Translations under genes and position numbers: made by a program
Assembly: GCA_035505915.1 (NCBI GenBank)
Contig: DATJQI010000044.1
Coordinates: forward strand, 26,866 to 90,865
Source of the DNA: 40CM-2-70-7 sp035505915
GTDB taxonomy: Bacteria > Gemmatimonadota > Gemmatimonadetes > Gemmatimonadales > GWC2-71-9
Reading direction: 5' to 3'
DNA: 64,000 bases
Notes under the pieces: model-generated
What the model was told of the DNA's origin: nothing
Databases searched by the model: none
What the model saw: only the letters and a program-made list of their open reading frames with translations
Shown: positions 50,204-58,300 of the stretch, piece by piece
How the letters are laid out: each line of letters starts with the position of its first letter
How positions within the stretch are numbered: the stretch's first letter is position 1

Positions 50204-50911
50204 GTGTCTGAACCGTTCGTCCCCCTGCCGCGCCGGGATTTCCTCGGCGCGGTCGCCGTTGCGGGAGCCGCCCTGGCGGTCGAGGCGTGCGCCACCGCCA
50301 CGGGCGCGGCCGCGTCCAACGCGCCGATGCCGGCGATGGTGACGGCACCTCCCGCCAAGGAGGATGGGCCCTTCGACCATTCCTGGCTCGACCGGCTGAC
50401 GGCCAAGCACAAGCAGATCTTCGATATTCCGAGCTACGATGACGGCGGCGGGCTGGCGCTCGTCCGGAATTATCTGAACGGGCTCCGGGACGGGTTCGGC
50501 GCCGAGCCTCCCGACGTGCATCCGGTCGCGGGCATCCACGGCGATGCGGCGCCGATCGTGTTCTCGGACGCCATCTGGGCCAAGTACCAGTTCGGGAAAG
50601 ACAGCAAGACGAAGGACCCGCGGACCGGCACGTGGGCCCTGCGGAACGTCTACTGGAAGGTCCGCGAAGGAGAAGACGGGTACGAGACCGCGGTGGACCG
50701 GCTCCAGGCCCGGAACTGTCAGTTCCTCTTCTGCAACAACGTGATGCGGTACCTGGCGCGGAGCATGGCGGCGGAGCACGGGACGACGTACGCCGCGATG
50801 CGCGCCGAGCTCGTCGCCGGACTGCTCCCGGGCGTGGTCATCGTGCCGGCGATGGTGGTGGCGCTCGGCATGGCCCAGGAGCACGGGTGCTCCTACGTCC
50901 GCGCGGGGTGA
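50204..50911 (+). CDS. Exported DsrE/F-like fold protein
   Basis: A 235-residue protein. The N-terminus LPRRDFLGAVAVAGAALAVEACA is a twin-arginine-type leader (RRDFL), possibly ending in a lipobox (VEAC). The mature part has the DsrE/F-like pattern: DVHPVAGIHGDAAPIVFSDAIWAKY, CQFLFCNNVMRYLARSMA and LLPGVVIVPAMVVALGMAQEHGCSYVRA. Cys residues in CQFLFCNN align with the region that carries the reactive cysteine in DsrE-type sulfur-transfer proteins, but other members lack activity. Start GTG 50204 with CGGAG upstream. A sulfur-transfer or redox role is inferred. Confidence 0.7.
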   Translation: MSEPFVPLPRRDFLGAVAVAGAALAVEACATATGAAASNAPMPAMVTAPPAKEDGPFDHSWLDRLTAKHKQIFDIPSYDDGGGLALVRNYLNGLRDGFGAEPPDVHPVAGIHGDAAPIVFSDAIWAKYQFGKDSKTKDPRTGTWALRNVYWKVREGEDGYETAVDRLQARNCQFLFCNNVMRYLARSMAAEHGTTYAAMRAELVAGLLPGVVIVPAMVVALGMAQEHGCSYVRAG

Positions 50912-51433
50912 CTACCCCCGCTTGCGGTGATAGTACAGGTCCCAGGGCGTGACCCAGGTCTTCCCGCCGTCCGGGGTCGCGCCGCCCCACTGACGCACGG
51001 TGTTCGCGTCGATCTTCGCGAAGCTCATCACCAGGGTGAGGGGGCCCTGCGGCGTGCTCGTGTGGGCGGTGAATCGGAGCGTGTCGCCGACCCACTGGCT
51101 CTCCCGGTACTCGGTCACCCGGCCGGTCTGGTCGGTCCAGAACTGCTGCCAGTGGCCCAGCTCGGCGTTGTAGCTGGACAGAGACTTCCCCTCGCTGCCC
51201 GAGCCGCTGGTCCAGTTCTCGAACAGGGTGCACCCCTTCAGCAGGAGGTCGACGTGGCTGGAGCCCGCGGGCTGACCGCTGGGCGTCGTCACGTCCCACT
51301 CGCCCACCCAGAAGTCGAACGCCCGGGACTCCGGCCTCGTCATGCAGGGCGCATAGGTCGCGGGGGGCGGGGTTTGCCCGGCCAGGAGAACGGGCCAGGC
51401 GAGGATCAGGACGGACAAGCCGAGGCGGGGCAT
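50912..51433 (-). CDS. DUF1579-like exported protein
   Basis: A 173-residue protein with signal peptide MPRLGLSVLILAWPVLLAGQ. The mature part CMTRPESRAFDFWVGEWDVTTPSGQPAGSSHVDLLLKGC is the DUF1579 hallmark (FDFWxGxWdV), followed by a lipocalin-like series of strands (TGRVTEYRESQWVGDTLRFTA, PLTLVMSFAKIDANTVRQWG). The ATG at 51433 is chosen; the frame stays open upstream without a leader. It is convergent with the DsrE-like gene, and the stops are 1 base apart with no terminator hairpin seen. Function of the family is unknown. Confidence 0.85.
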   Translation of the reverse strand: MPRLGLSVLILAWPVLLAGQTPPPATYAPCMTRPESRAFDFWVGEWDVTTPSGQPAGSSHVDLLLKGCTLFENWTSGSGSEGKSLSSYNAELGHWQQFWTDQTGRVTEYRESQWVGDTLRFTAHTSTPQGPLTLVMSFAKIDANTVRQWGGATPDGGKTWVTPWDLYYHRKRG

Positions 51434-51559
51434 CGAGGCTGCTCCGGGATGGGTGTTGCCGGAAGGTACGCGTGGTTCCGGGTCCGGAGCGATGTGGTGC
51501 GGCGGATCGCGCGTTGCGGGCGGCGGCCGGGGTCGGCGGTGCGCCGGTTCCCCCGGCTC

Positions 51560-51565
51560 TAGATT
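51560..51565 (+). promoter_or_regulatory. Possible -10 upstream of the second DinB gene
   Basis: TAGATT in the 213-bp gap between the divergent DUF1579 and DinB genes. Transcription from here would give a leader of about 75 nt. No convincing -35 is seen. Confidence 0.25.
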
Positions 51566-51608
51566 CAATCGGGCGTCGATCCACTGGGGGGATGACGTTC
51601 CCATCGAC

Positions 51609-51647
51609 ATGCGCGATATCGATCGTTTGCTGGAGGGACTGGCCTGA
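51609..51647 (+). CDS. Possible 12-codon leader peptide
   Basis: ATG 51609 to TGA 51645-51647 encodes MRDIDRLLEGLA; the TGA overlaps the DinB ATG (TGATG). GGAGGG lies near the end of this mini-ORF and is the ribosome site of the DinB gene. It is amphipathic but too short to call with confidence; it may simply be leader RNA. Confidence 0.2.
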   Translation: MRDIDRLLEGLA

Positions 51648-52168
51648 TGAACTTCGACCTGGCGCAGGGAATCGTGATTCTCGAACGCACGCCGGCGGTG
51701 GTCCGGGAGCTCCTCGAGGACCTGCCGGCCGAGTGGACCGCGACGAACGAGGGACCGGAGACCTTCAGTCCGTTTGACGTGCTGGGGCACTTGATCGACG
51801 GGGAAGAAACGGACTGGATGGAGCGGACCCGCGTCATTCTCGCGCAGGGCCCGAACCGCACCTTCAAGCCGTTCGACCGGTTCCGTCATCAAGGGGCACC
51901 GCCGCAAACACTGGCCCAACGAATCGACCGGTTCGCCGAGCTCCGCCGGAGGAACCTGGACGACCTGCGCCGCCTCGATCTCACGCCCGCCCAGCTGGCG
52001 TTGACCGGGGAGCACCCCGCGCTCGGCACCGTGACGCTGTCGCAGCTGCTGGCGACCTGGGTGGCGCACGATCTCACCCACCTGGCGCAGATCACCCGCG
52101 TGATGGCGAAGCAGTACACGCAGGCGGTCGGGCCCTGGGTGGAGTTCCTGCCGGCGCTGACCCGATGA
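51647..52168 (+). CDS. DinB-like putative metal-dependent hydrolase, second copy
   Basis: A 173-residue four-helix bundle of the DinB superfamily. Histidine positions are in SPFDVLGHLIDGEETDW (helix 2) and LLATWVAHDLTHLAQITRVM (C-terminal HxxxH-type). It belongs to a different subfamily from the 16202-16687 protein. Start ATG 51647, with GGAGGG 8-13 nt upstream. Such proteins include bacillithiol S-transferases in Firmicutes; with bshB1 in the window that role is possible but not shown. Confidence 0.82.
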   Translation: MNFDLAQGIVILERTPAVVRELLEDLPAEWTATNEGPETFSPFDVLGHLIDGEETDWMERTRVILAQGPNRTFKPFDRFRHQGAPPQTLAQRIDRFAELRRRNLDDLRRLDLTPAQLALTGEHPALGTVTLSQLLATWVAHDLTHLAQITRVMAKQYTQAVGPWVEFLPALTR

Positions 52169-52236
52169 AACGACGTCCCGCGTAATTCCGCACCCGAACG
52201 CGGCAATCGGCCTACGCCCGTGACCCCGCCGCGCCG

Positions 52237-52242
52237 TACGAT
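52237..52242 (+). promoter_or_regulatory. Possible leaderless -10 of comM
   Basis: TACGAT ends 6 nt before the comM ATG; the intervening gtaccg has no Shine-Dalgarno. No clear -35. Confidence 0.35.
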
Positions 52243-52248
52243 GTACCG

Positions 52249-53784
52249 ATGCTCGCCCGCGTCCGCTCCGCCGCCGTCCTCGGCATCGACGCCTACCTGG
52301 TGGACGTCGAAACCGACATCGCCAACGGTCTGCCCACCTTCGCGACCGTCGGACTTCCACAGGGGGCGGTGAAGGAGGGCCGGGAACGGGTGTACGCCGC
52401 CGTCGCCAACACCGGCTACACCTTTCCCCTGAAACGCATCACCGTGAACCTCGCGCCCGCCGATATCCGCAAGGACGGCTCCGCCTTCGACCTTCCCATC
52501 GCGCTCGGCATCCTCGCGGCGACGAGCCAGATTTCGGGTGAGCGGCTCGCCCAGGTGGCGGTGCTGGGGGAGCTGGGTCTGGAAGGGGCCGTCCGCCCGG
52601 TCCGGGGCGCGCTCCCGGTGGCGCTCGCGGCCCGCGCCGCCGGCCTGGCCGCCCTCGTGCTCCCGCTCGAGAACCTGGCCGAGGCGGGCGTGGTGGACGG
52701 ATTGAAAGTGCTGGGGGCCGGGAACCTGGCCGAGATCGCGGACTACCTGGACGGGCGCTCGGAGCTCCCCGCGGCCGCGGTGGATGTCCAGCGTCTCTTC
52801 GAGGATCGGGCCCGGGACGAGGTCGACTTCGCGGAGGTGAAGGGCCAGCAGCACGCCAAGCGGGCCCTCGAGGTGGCCGCCGCCGGGTCGCACAACGTGC
52901 TGATGGTGGGGCCTCCCGGGAGCGGGAAGACGATGCTCGCGCGCCGGCTCCCGACCGTGCTGCCCCGCATGAGTCTCGACGAAGCCCTCGAAACCACGAA
53001 GATCCACTCCGTGGCCGGTGCCCTCCCGCTCGGCGAGTCGTTGGTGGCGCGCCGGCCCTTCCGCGCCCCGCATCACACCATCTCGGACGCCGGCCTGATC
53101 GGGGGCGGGTCGTACCCGCGCCCCGGCGAGGTGAGCCTGGCGCACGGCGGTGTGCTGTTCCTCGACGAGCTCCCCGAGTTCCGGAAGAATGTCCTGGAAG
53201 TCCTGCGGCAGCCGATGGAAGACGGATTGGTGACCATCGCGCGGGCGGCGATGAGCCTCTCCTATCCCGCCCGGTTCATGCTGGCCGCCGCGATGAACCC
53301 TTGTCCCTGCGGCTACTACGGCGACCCCCAGCACTCCTGCTCCTGCGGTCCTCTCGGCGTCCAGCGCTACCTCGCCCGGGTGTCGGGCCCGCTCCTCGAC
53401 CGCATCGACATCCATCTGGACGTCCCGGCCGTGAAATACCGCGCCCTGGCGGACCAGGGCGGGGGAGAGCCCTCGGCCGAGATCCGCGAGCGGGTGGACC
53501 GGGCCCGGGGCCTCCAGCGCGAGCGGTTTGCGAACCGGCCCGGCGTGTACGCCAACGCGCACATGACCCCGCGGGACCTCCGGACGCACTGCCGGGTTTC
53601 GGACGGCGCCGACGCCCTGCTCAAGACCGCGATCACGCGGCTCGGTTTGTCGGCGCGCGCCTATCACCGGATGCTGAAGATCGCCCGCACCATCGCCGAT
53701 CTGGACGGCGCCGCGGCGCTCGAGTCCGCCCACGTGAGCGAAGCCATTCAATACCGGACCCTGGATCGGCGGATGGCGGCGTAG
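52249..53784 (+). CDS. comM: ComM/YifB-family Mg-chelatase-like AAA+ ATPase
   Basis: A 511-residue YifB/ComM. The N-terminal Lon-protease-like domain reads ARVRSAAVLGIDAYLVDVETDIANGLPTF and contains LAPADIRKDGSAFDLPIALG. The central AAA+ domain has Walker A MVGPPGSGKTMLARRLP, Walker B GVLFLDELPEF and the RPFRAPHHTISDAGLIGGG loop. The zinc-like cysteines CPCGYYGDPQHSCSCG are typical. The C-terminal domain ends with the lid helices. ComM is a branch-migration helicase aiding natural transformation and recombination in Vibrio; most bacteria keep it, so it is not proof of competence. Confidence 0.94.
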   Translation: MLARVRSAAVLGIDAYLVDVETDIANGLPTFATVGLPQGAVKEGRERVYAAVANTGYTFPLKRITVNLAPADIRKDGSAFDLPIALGILAATSQISGERLAQVAVLGELGLEGAVRPVRGALPVALAARAAGLAALVLPLENLAEAGVVDGLKVLGAGNLAEIADYLDGRSELPAAAVDVQRLFEDRARDEVDFAEVKGQQHAKRALEVAAAGSHNVLMVGPPGSGKTMLARRLPTVLPRMSLDEALETTKIHSVAGALPLGESLVARRPFRAPHHTISDAGLIGGGSYPRPGEVSLAHGGVLFLDELPEFRKNVLEVLRQPMEDGLVTIARAAMSLSYPARFMLAAAMNPCPCGYYGDPQHSCSCGPLGVQRYLARVSGPLLDRIDIHLDVPAVKYRALADQGGGEPSAEIRERVDRARGLQRERFANRPGVYANAHMTPRDLRTHCRVSDGADALLKTAITRLGLSARAYHRMLKIARTIADLDGAAALESAHVSEAIQYRTLDRRMAA

Positions 53785-53791
53785 CTCCACG

Positions 53792-53820
53792 TTGCGGATC
53801 GGCCGGAGCGCCCGTAACGT
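53792..53820 (+). promoter_or_regulatory. Sigma-70-like promoter of the outer-membrane protein gene
   Basis: TTGCGG (53792-53797), 17 nt, TAACGT (53815-53820). It closely matches the ybaB element TTGCGA-N17-TAACTT at 5453-5481. The start codon at 53855 leaves a leader of about 28 nt with ACGGAGA. Confidence 0.5.
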
Positions 53821-53854
53821 AGGGCGTCACGTCGCCCACCCCAACGGAGACCGG

Positions 53855-55162
53855 ATGCGCCCTCGCTCCTCCCGCTTCGCCGCCCTGTTCGCGGTCGCCG
53901 CCCTCGCCCTGTCGTTCGCGCCGGCGCCCGGCCGGGCCCAGGACCTGCGCACCCGGATCGGCACCGAGCTCTTCACCTTCGGCACCTGCGGCCAGCCCCT
54001 CTGCCTCGCGGGCTCGCTGGCGGGCCACGGGCTGCACTTCATCCCCGCGGACACGGCGAGCGGCACGAGCATCCTGGCCTTCCTGGCCAATTCGATCGGC
54101 ACCTCCGTCGGCAACACGCCCATCTCCTCCGCGTCGGCCGGTACGACCTTCGAGTTCGTGAATGGCGCCCCGGTGAAGACCTCCACGTCGGCGGGCCCCA
54201 TCTTCGGCGAACGGGCCCAGACGCTGGGCCGGGGGCAATTCTACGTCGGGGTCGACGTGACCCAGATGCACTTCGAGCGGCTCCGCGGCATTCCGGTGAA
54301 CGACGTGCTCTTCTACTTCACCCACCAGAACATCGCGCCCACGGACACGATGGGGAGCCCGGCGTTCGAAAACGACGTCATCCAGGTGCAGGTGGCGATG
54401 AACGTGAACCTGCTGGTGAGCACCTTCGTGGCGAGCTACGGCATCGTGGACGGGGTGGATCTCTCGGTGGCGGTGCCCGTGGTCCGCACGTCCGTCCAGG
54501 CCACCGCCGTGGCGACCATTCTCCCGCTGGGCGGGTTTCCCACGCCGCACTACTTCGGCGGGACCGCGGCCGATCCGGTCCTGACCGCCGTCTCGTCCAC
54601 CGCGGGGGCCGCGACCGGCATCGGGGACGTCGCCAGCCGGCTCAAGATCAACGTGACCCAGACCAAGTCGTTCGGGACAGCGCTCCTGCTCGAGGCCCGG
54701 TTCCCCACGGGAGACGCCAACAACCTGCTCGGATCCGGGGCGTTTTCGGGGCGGGGGCTCCTGGTCGCGTCGGCGACGTTCGGCGCCTGGACGCCGCACC
54801 TGAACGTGGGCTACGCGTTCCGGGACGGCGATTTGCAGAACAACTCGGTGCTGGCCAACTTCGGCTTCGACCAGCTGGTCTCGTCGCACATCACCACCAC
54901 CTTCGACCTGCTTTCGGACTGGCAGGTGGGCGCCTCCAAGCTCGTGATTCCGCCGCCGGTGCAGTACCAGGCGCCGTATCCGCATCAGCAGATCCTGTCC
55001 AACATCCCGAATCAGAAGGACGACTACGCCAGCGCGTCGATCGGCTTCAAGTTCATGACGCAGCGGGGCATCGTGATCGTGACGAACGCGCTCTTCCCGC
55101 TCCGGAATTCGGGTTTGCAGCCGAGTGTCGTCTGGAGTGGCGGGTTGGAGTACAGCTTCTAA
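53855..55162 (+). CDS. Hypothetical outer-membrane beta-barrel protein
   Basis: A 435-residue protein. The signal peptide MRPRSSRFAALFAVAALALSFAPAPGRAQ is cleaved after RAQ. The mature part has alternating strands such as RGQFYVGVDVTQMHFERLRG, VDGVDLSVAVPVVRTSVQATAVA, TALLLEARFPTGDANNLLG and TPHLNVGYAFRDGDLQ, and ends in GGLEYSF with a terminal Phe, the usual outer-membrane barrel signature. It resembles transporter-like proteins of the meta-pathway phenol degradation (MetA-pathway/FadL-like) type by its ARFPTGDxxNLLGSG segment, but not clearly enough for a name. Start ATG 53855, with GGAGA 4 nt upstream. Confidence 0.78.
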   Translation: MRPRSSRFAALFAVAALALSFAPAPGRAQDLRTRIGTELFTFGTCGQPLCLAGSLAGHGLHFIPADTASGTSILAFLANSIGTSVGNTPISSASAGTTFEFVNGAPVKTSTSAGPIFGERAQTLGRGQFYVGVDVTQMHFERLRGIPVNDVLFYFTHQNIAPTDTMGSPAFENDVIQVQVAMNVNLLVSTFVASYGIVDGVDLSVAVPVVRTSVQATAVATILPLGGFPTPHYFGGTAADPVLTAVSSTAGAATGIGDVASRLKINVTQTKSFGTALLLEARFPTGDANNLLGSGAFSGRGLLVASATFGAWTPHLNVGYAFRDGDLQNNSVLANFGFDQLVSSHITTTFDLLSDWQVGASKLVIPPPVQYQAPYPHQQILSNIPNQKDDYASASIGFKFMTQRGIVIVTNALFPLRNSGLQPSVVWSGGLEYSF

Positions 55163-55164
55163 CT

Positions 55165-55181
55165 ACTAGACGCACAGACGC
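55165..55181. repeat. Left arm of inverted repeat around the terminator
   Basis: 17 bp at 55165-55181, exactly the reverse complement of 55251-55267 in the tandem repeats on the other side of the hairpin. It starts 2 nt after the preceding gene's stop. Confidence 0.75.
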
Positions 55182-55199
55182 GCAGACGGGGTACAGCGA

Positions 55200-55232
55200 A
55201 AAGGGGTCAGGAGAGTCTCTCCTGGCCCCTTT
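55200..55232. terminator. Bidirectional terminator between the outer-membrane protein gene and the giant Ig gene
   Basis: 15-bp stem (55200-55214 / 55218-55232) with one non-complementary base, starting AAAGGGG and ending CCCCTTT, loop GTC. A/T runs at both ends suit termination in both directions. Lies between convergent gene ends. Confidence 0.85.
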
Positions 55233-55250
55233 CTCCTGCTCACCATCTGT

Positions 55251-55316
55251 GCGTCTGTGCGTCTAGTCTGTAGCGTCTGTGCGTCTAGCCTGTAGCGTCT
55301 GTGCGTCCAGCCGTTA
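55251..55316. repeat. Three tandem 22-bp repeats
   Basis: Units 55251-55272, 55273-55294 and 55295-55316, consensus gcgtctgtgcgtctagYctgta. The first two differ at one base, the third at about four. The third runs into the stop codon (TAA on minus, 55314-55316) of the giant Ig gene. Confidence 0.85.
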
Positions 55317-58300
55317 GTTGTTCGCCGCGCCGTTCTCGATCCACGCTCTGACCACCTTGAGCTGCGCGGCGGTAAAGAGGGTGTACCCCGAGGCGGTAGG
55401 CGGCATCTGGGCTCCGCCGCAGGTGGGAGATCCCGACGCAAGCTTGTTGTAGAGATCGCTGGAGGTTGCGGCGGCGGCTCCGCCCCCGGTCAAGATCAGC
55501 GTGGGCAAAGACCCGCACCCCGAGCTCTGGCCGACGGTGTTCGCGTAGGTCCAGCTGTGGCAGCCGCTGGTCGTGCACGTACTGCCGGTGGAGATCAGCG
55601 GCGTGACGTCCCCGGAGAACGTGTAGATCCCGAAGTCGGTGAAGGTGACCGTGTTCGTGCCGGACGCGGACGCGTTCATCGTGTTGGACATCGTGCCGTT
55701 GGAGGCGTCCGCGTTGGCGCTGCCCATCGTCCACGACGTCAGCGTGGCGATGCCGGACGCATTCGTGGTCGGTGTGGTACCGGTGGCCGAACCGCCACCG
55801 CCCGTGATGCTGAAGGTCACGGTCACACTCGGGACTACGTTGCCGAACGCGTCGGTGATCAGGACCGCCGGCTTGGTGCCGACACCCACGCCCACCCGCG
55901 CGGTCTGACCGTTGCCGCTTGAAATTGCGGCCGTGGTGGCAGCCGCATGGTTCACGGTCTCGGTCTGCGTCTGCACGATCGTCGAGAAGTTGGCCGTCGC
56001 CGAGACGGTGTGCGCGGCCGCGGACGTGGAGTTATAGGTGCCGATCCACTGGCCATTGACGTCCGTCGTGCCGCTGGGGTTCGTGATGGTGTTTCCAGAC
56101 CCGGTCGCGGAAATGGTCACCGCCGACCCCGGCCGCACGTTCCCGAACGCGTCCTTCACGGTCACCGTCACGTTCACCGCGGTGCTCCCAACTACACAGC
56201 TCGTGCTGCAGGCGGTCATGCTGGCCGACGACACGGCGACCGTCGACTGCGTGAGATCCACGGCCGCCGGATTCACCGTGACGCCCTGTGTCTGCGTCAC
56301 GCCCACCCCGCCCGCCGTCACCGACAGCGTCTTCGCCTCGGCCTTGCTCGAGTTGTAGGTCACCGCGAGCACGCCGCTCGCGTTCGTGTTGCCCGATGCC
56401 GACGGCGTGAACGTGTTGGACGACCCGGTCGAGGCGAAGGTCACCGCGGCGCCGTTCACCGGATTGTTGAACTGGTCGACGGCCGTGACGGTCAGGGTCG
56501 ACGCCGTCGTGCCGGCCGAGCAGGAGCTGGCGCAGGCCGTGATCGAGGCGGTGCCCGCGACCAACGACGACTTGGACGCGCTGACGGCGCCGGCGTTGCC
56601 GGTGGCCGAGAAGGCCGCCGGAGAGCCCGCGAGCGCCGGGCCGGAGGTCGCGGTCAGGGTGTTGGCGCCCGCGACGCTGTCCAGCGTCCAGCTGCCCACC
56701 GTCGCCACGCCGTTCACGCCGGTCGTGGCCAGGCCGCCGGTCACGCTGCCGTGATTCACGGGCGGCGCGAAGGTGATCGAAACGCCCGAGACCGGGTTGC
56801 CGAACTGATCCACGACCTTCACCGCGGGGGCGGTGGACACCGTCGTATTCACGGTGGCCGACTGCCCGTCACCCGCGAACTTGCTCATCGAGGTCGGATT
56901 GCCGGGCGTCGCCGTCTCGGAGAACGAGACCGGCGTCAGGACGCCGCTCGACGCCTGGATCGACACGCCGCCCGCGGTGGTGCCGAAGGTGGCGGTATCC
57001 GCCGCCAGACCGGCCGTATCCGTCAGGGACGACGCGCTGGAAAGCGCCGCGCTGCCGCTCGTCACCAGCCAGTTGACCGTCGCGCCCGAGACGGGGTTGC
57101 CGCCCGCGTCCGTGATCTTGACCACGAGCGCGTTCAGCTTGGTGCCGACCGAATCGGTCTGCGCGTCACCCGAGAACTTGACGAGGTTCGCCGCCGGGCC
57201 GGCCATGGCGGTGGCCACGAACGGCACGTTCGTCAGGCCCGCGGACGACGCCGTCAGCGTGTCCACCTTGGCGACCGCGCTGAGCTGCCAGGAGCCGAGC
57301 GTCGCGATGCCCGACGCGTTGGTCGTGGGGGAATTGCCCACGAGCGACCCGTTCCCGCTGTTCACGGTGAAGAACACGGCGACGTTGGCCACCGGATTGA
57401 GGTTCGCGTCGGTCACGAGCACCGCGGGCGCCGTGGGCAGGAGGGCGTTCACCTGCGCCGTCTGGTTGTTGCCGGCGTTCACGGTCATGAACTTCGGATT
57501 GCCCGCCGTCGCGGTCGCGTTGATGGTCACCGGACTGCCGGTGAGCCCGCCCGACGTCGCGGTCATCGTGTTGGTCACCGCGGCCGTTCCGAGCGTCCAG
57601 CTGCCCACCGCCGCGATCCCGGACGCGTTGGTGACCGGCGTGCCGCCGGTCAGGCCGCCGCCGCCCGCCGTCACCGCGAAGGTCACGCCCACCCCCGGCA
57701 CCGGGTTGCCGTACGCGTCCGTGACGAGCACGGACGGCGCGATGGGCAGGGTGGCGCCGACGGTGTCCGTCTGCGCGCCGCCGGCGTTGAGCGCGACGAT
57801 CTTCGCGTTGCCGTGCGTCGCCGTGGCCGAGAAGGTCACCGGCGATCCCCCCAGCGAGCCCGACGCGGCCGTCACGGTCTGCACCTCGGCGGTATCCCCC
57901 AGCGTCCACTGCGCCGTCGCGATGCCGTTGACGTCCGTGATCGAGCTCGGCGTGACGGCGCCGGCGCCCTTGGTCACGGTCCACGTGACCGTCACGCCGC
58001 TCACCGGGTTCGCGCCGGCGTCGGTGACCAGCACCGAATCGAGACGCGCGAGCGTCGCGCGGACGGTGTCGGTCTGGTTGTTGCCGCCCGCGAGGGCGAT
58101 GGTCGCCGCCGCGCCGGCGGTCCCGTTGTCGACGTAGGTGAGCGGAGATCCGGTGAGCCCGGCCGCCGTCGCGGTCACCGTGTCGGGACCGGCGTGACTG
58201 CCCAGGGTCCAGCCGCCCACCGTCGCGATGCCGCCGGCGTTGGTCGTGGGCGCCGTCGGAGCCGTCAGGGAGCCGTTTCGCGCTCCCCCCGCGCCGAGCG

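Noticed and set aside
55251..55316. CRISPR-like array
   Set aside because: The three 22-bp units are directly adjacent with no spacers, and no cas genes are present.
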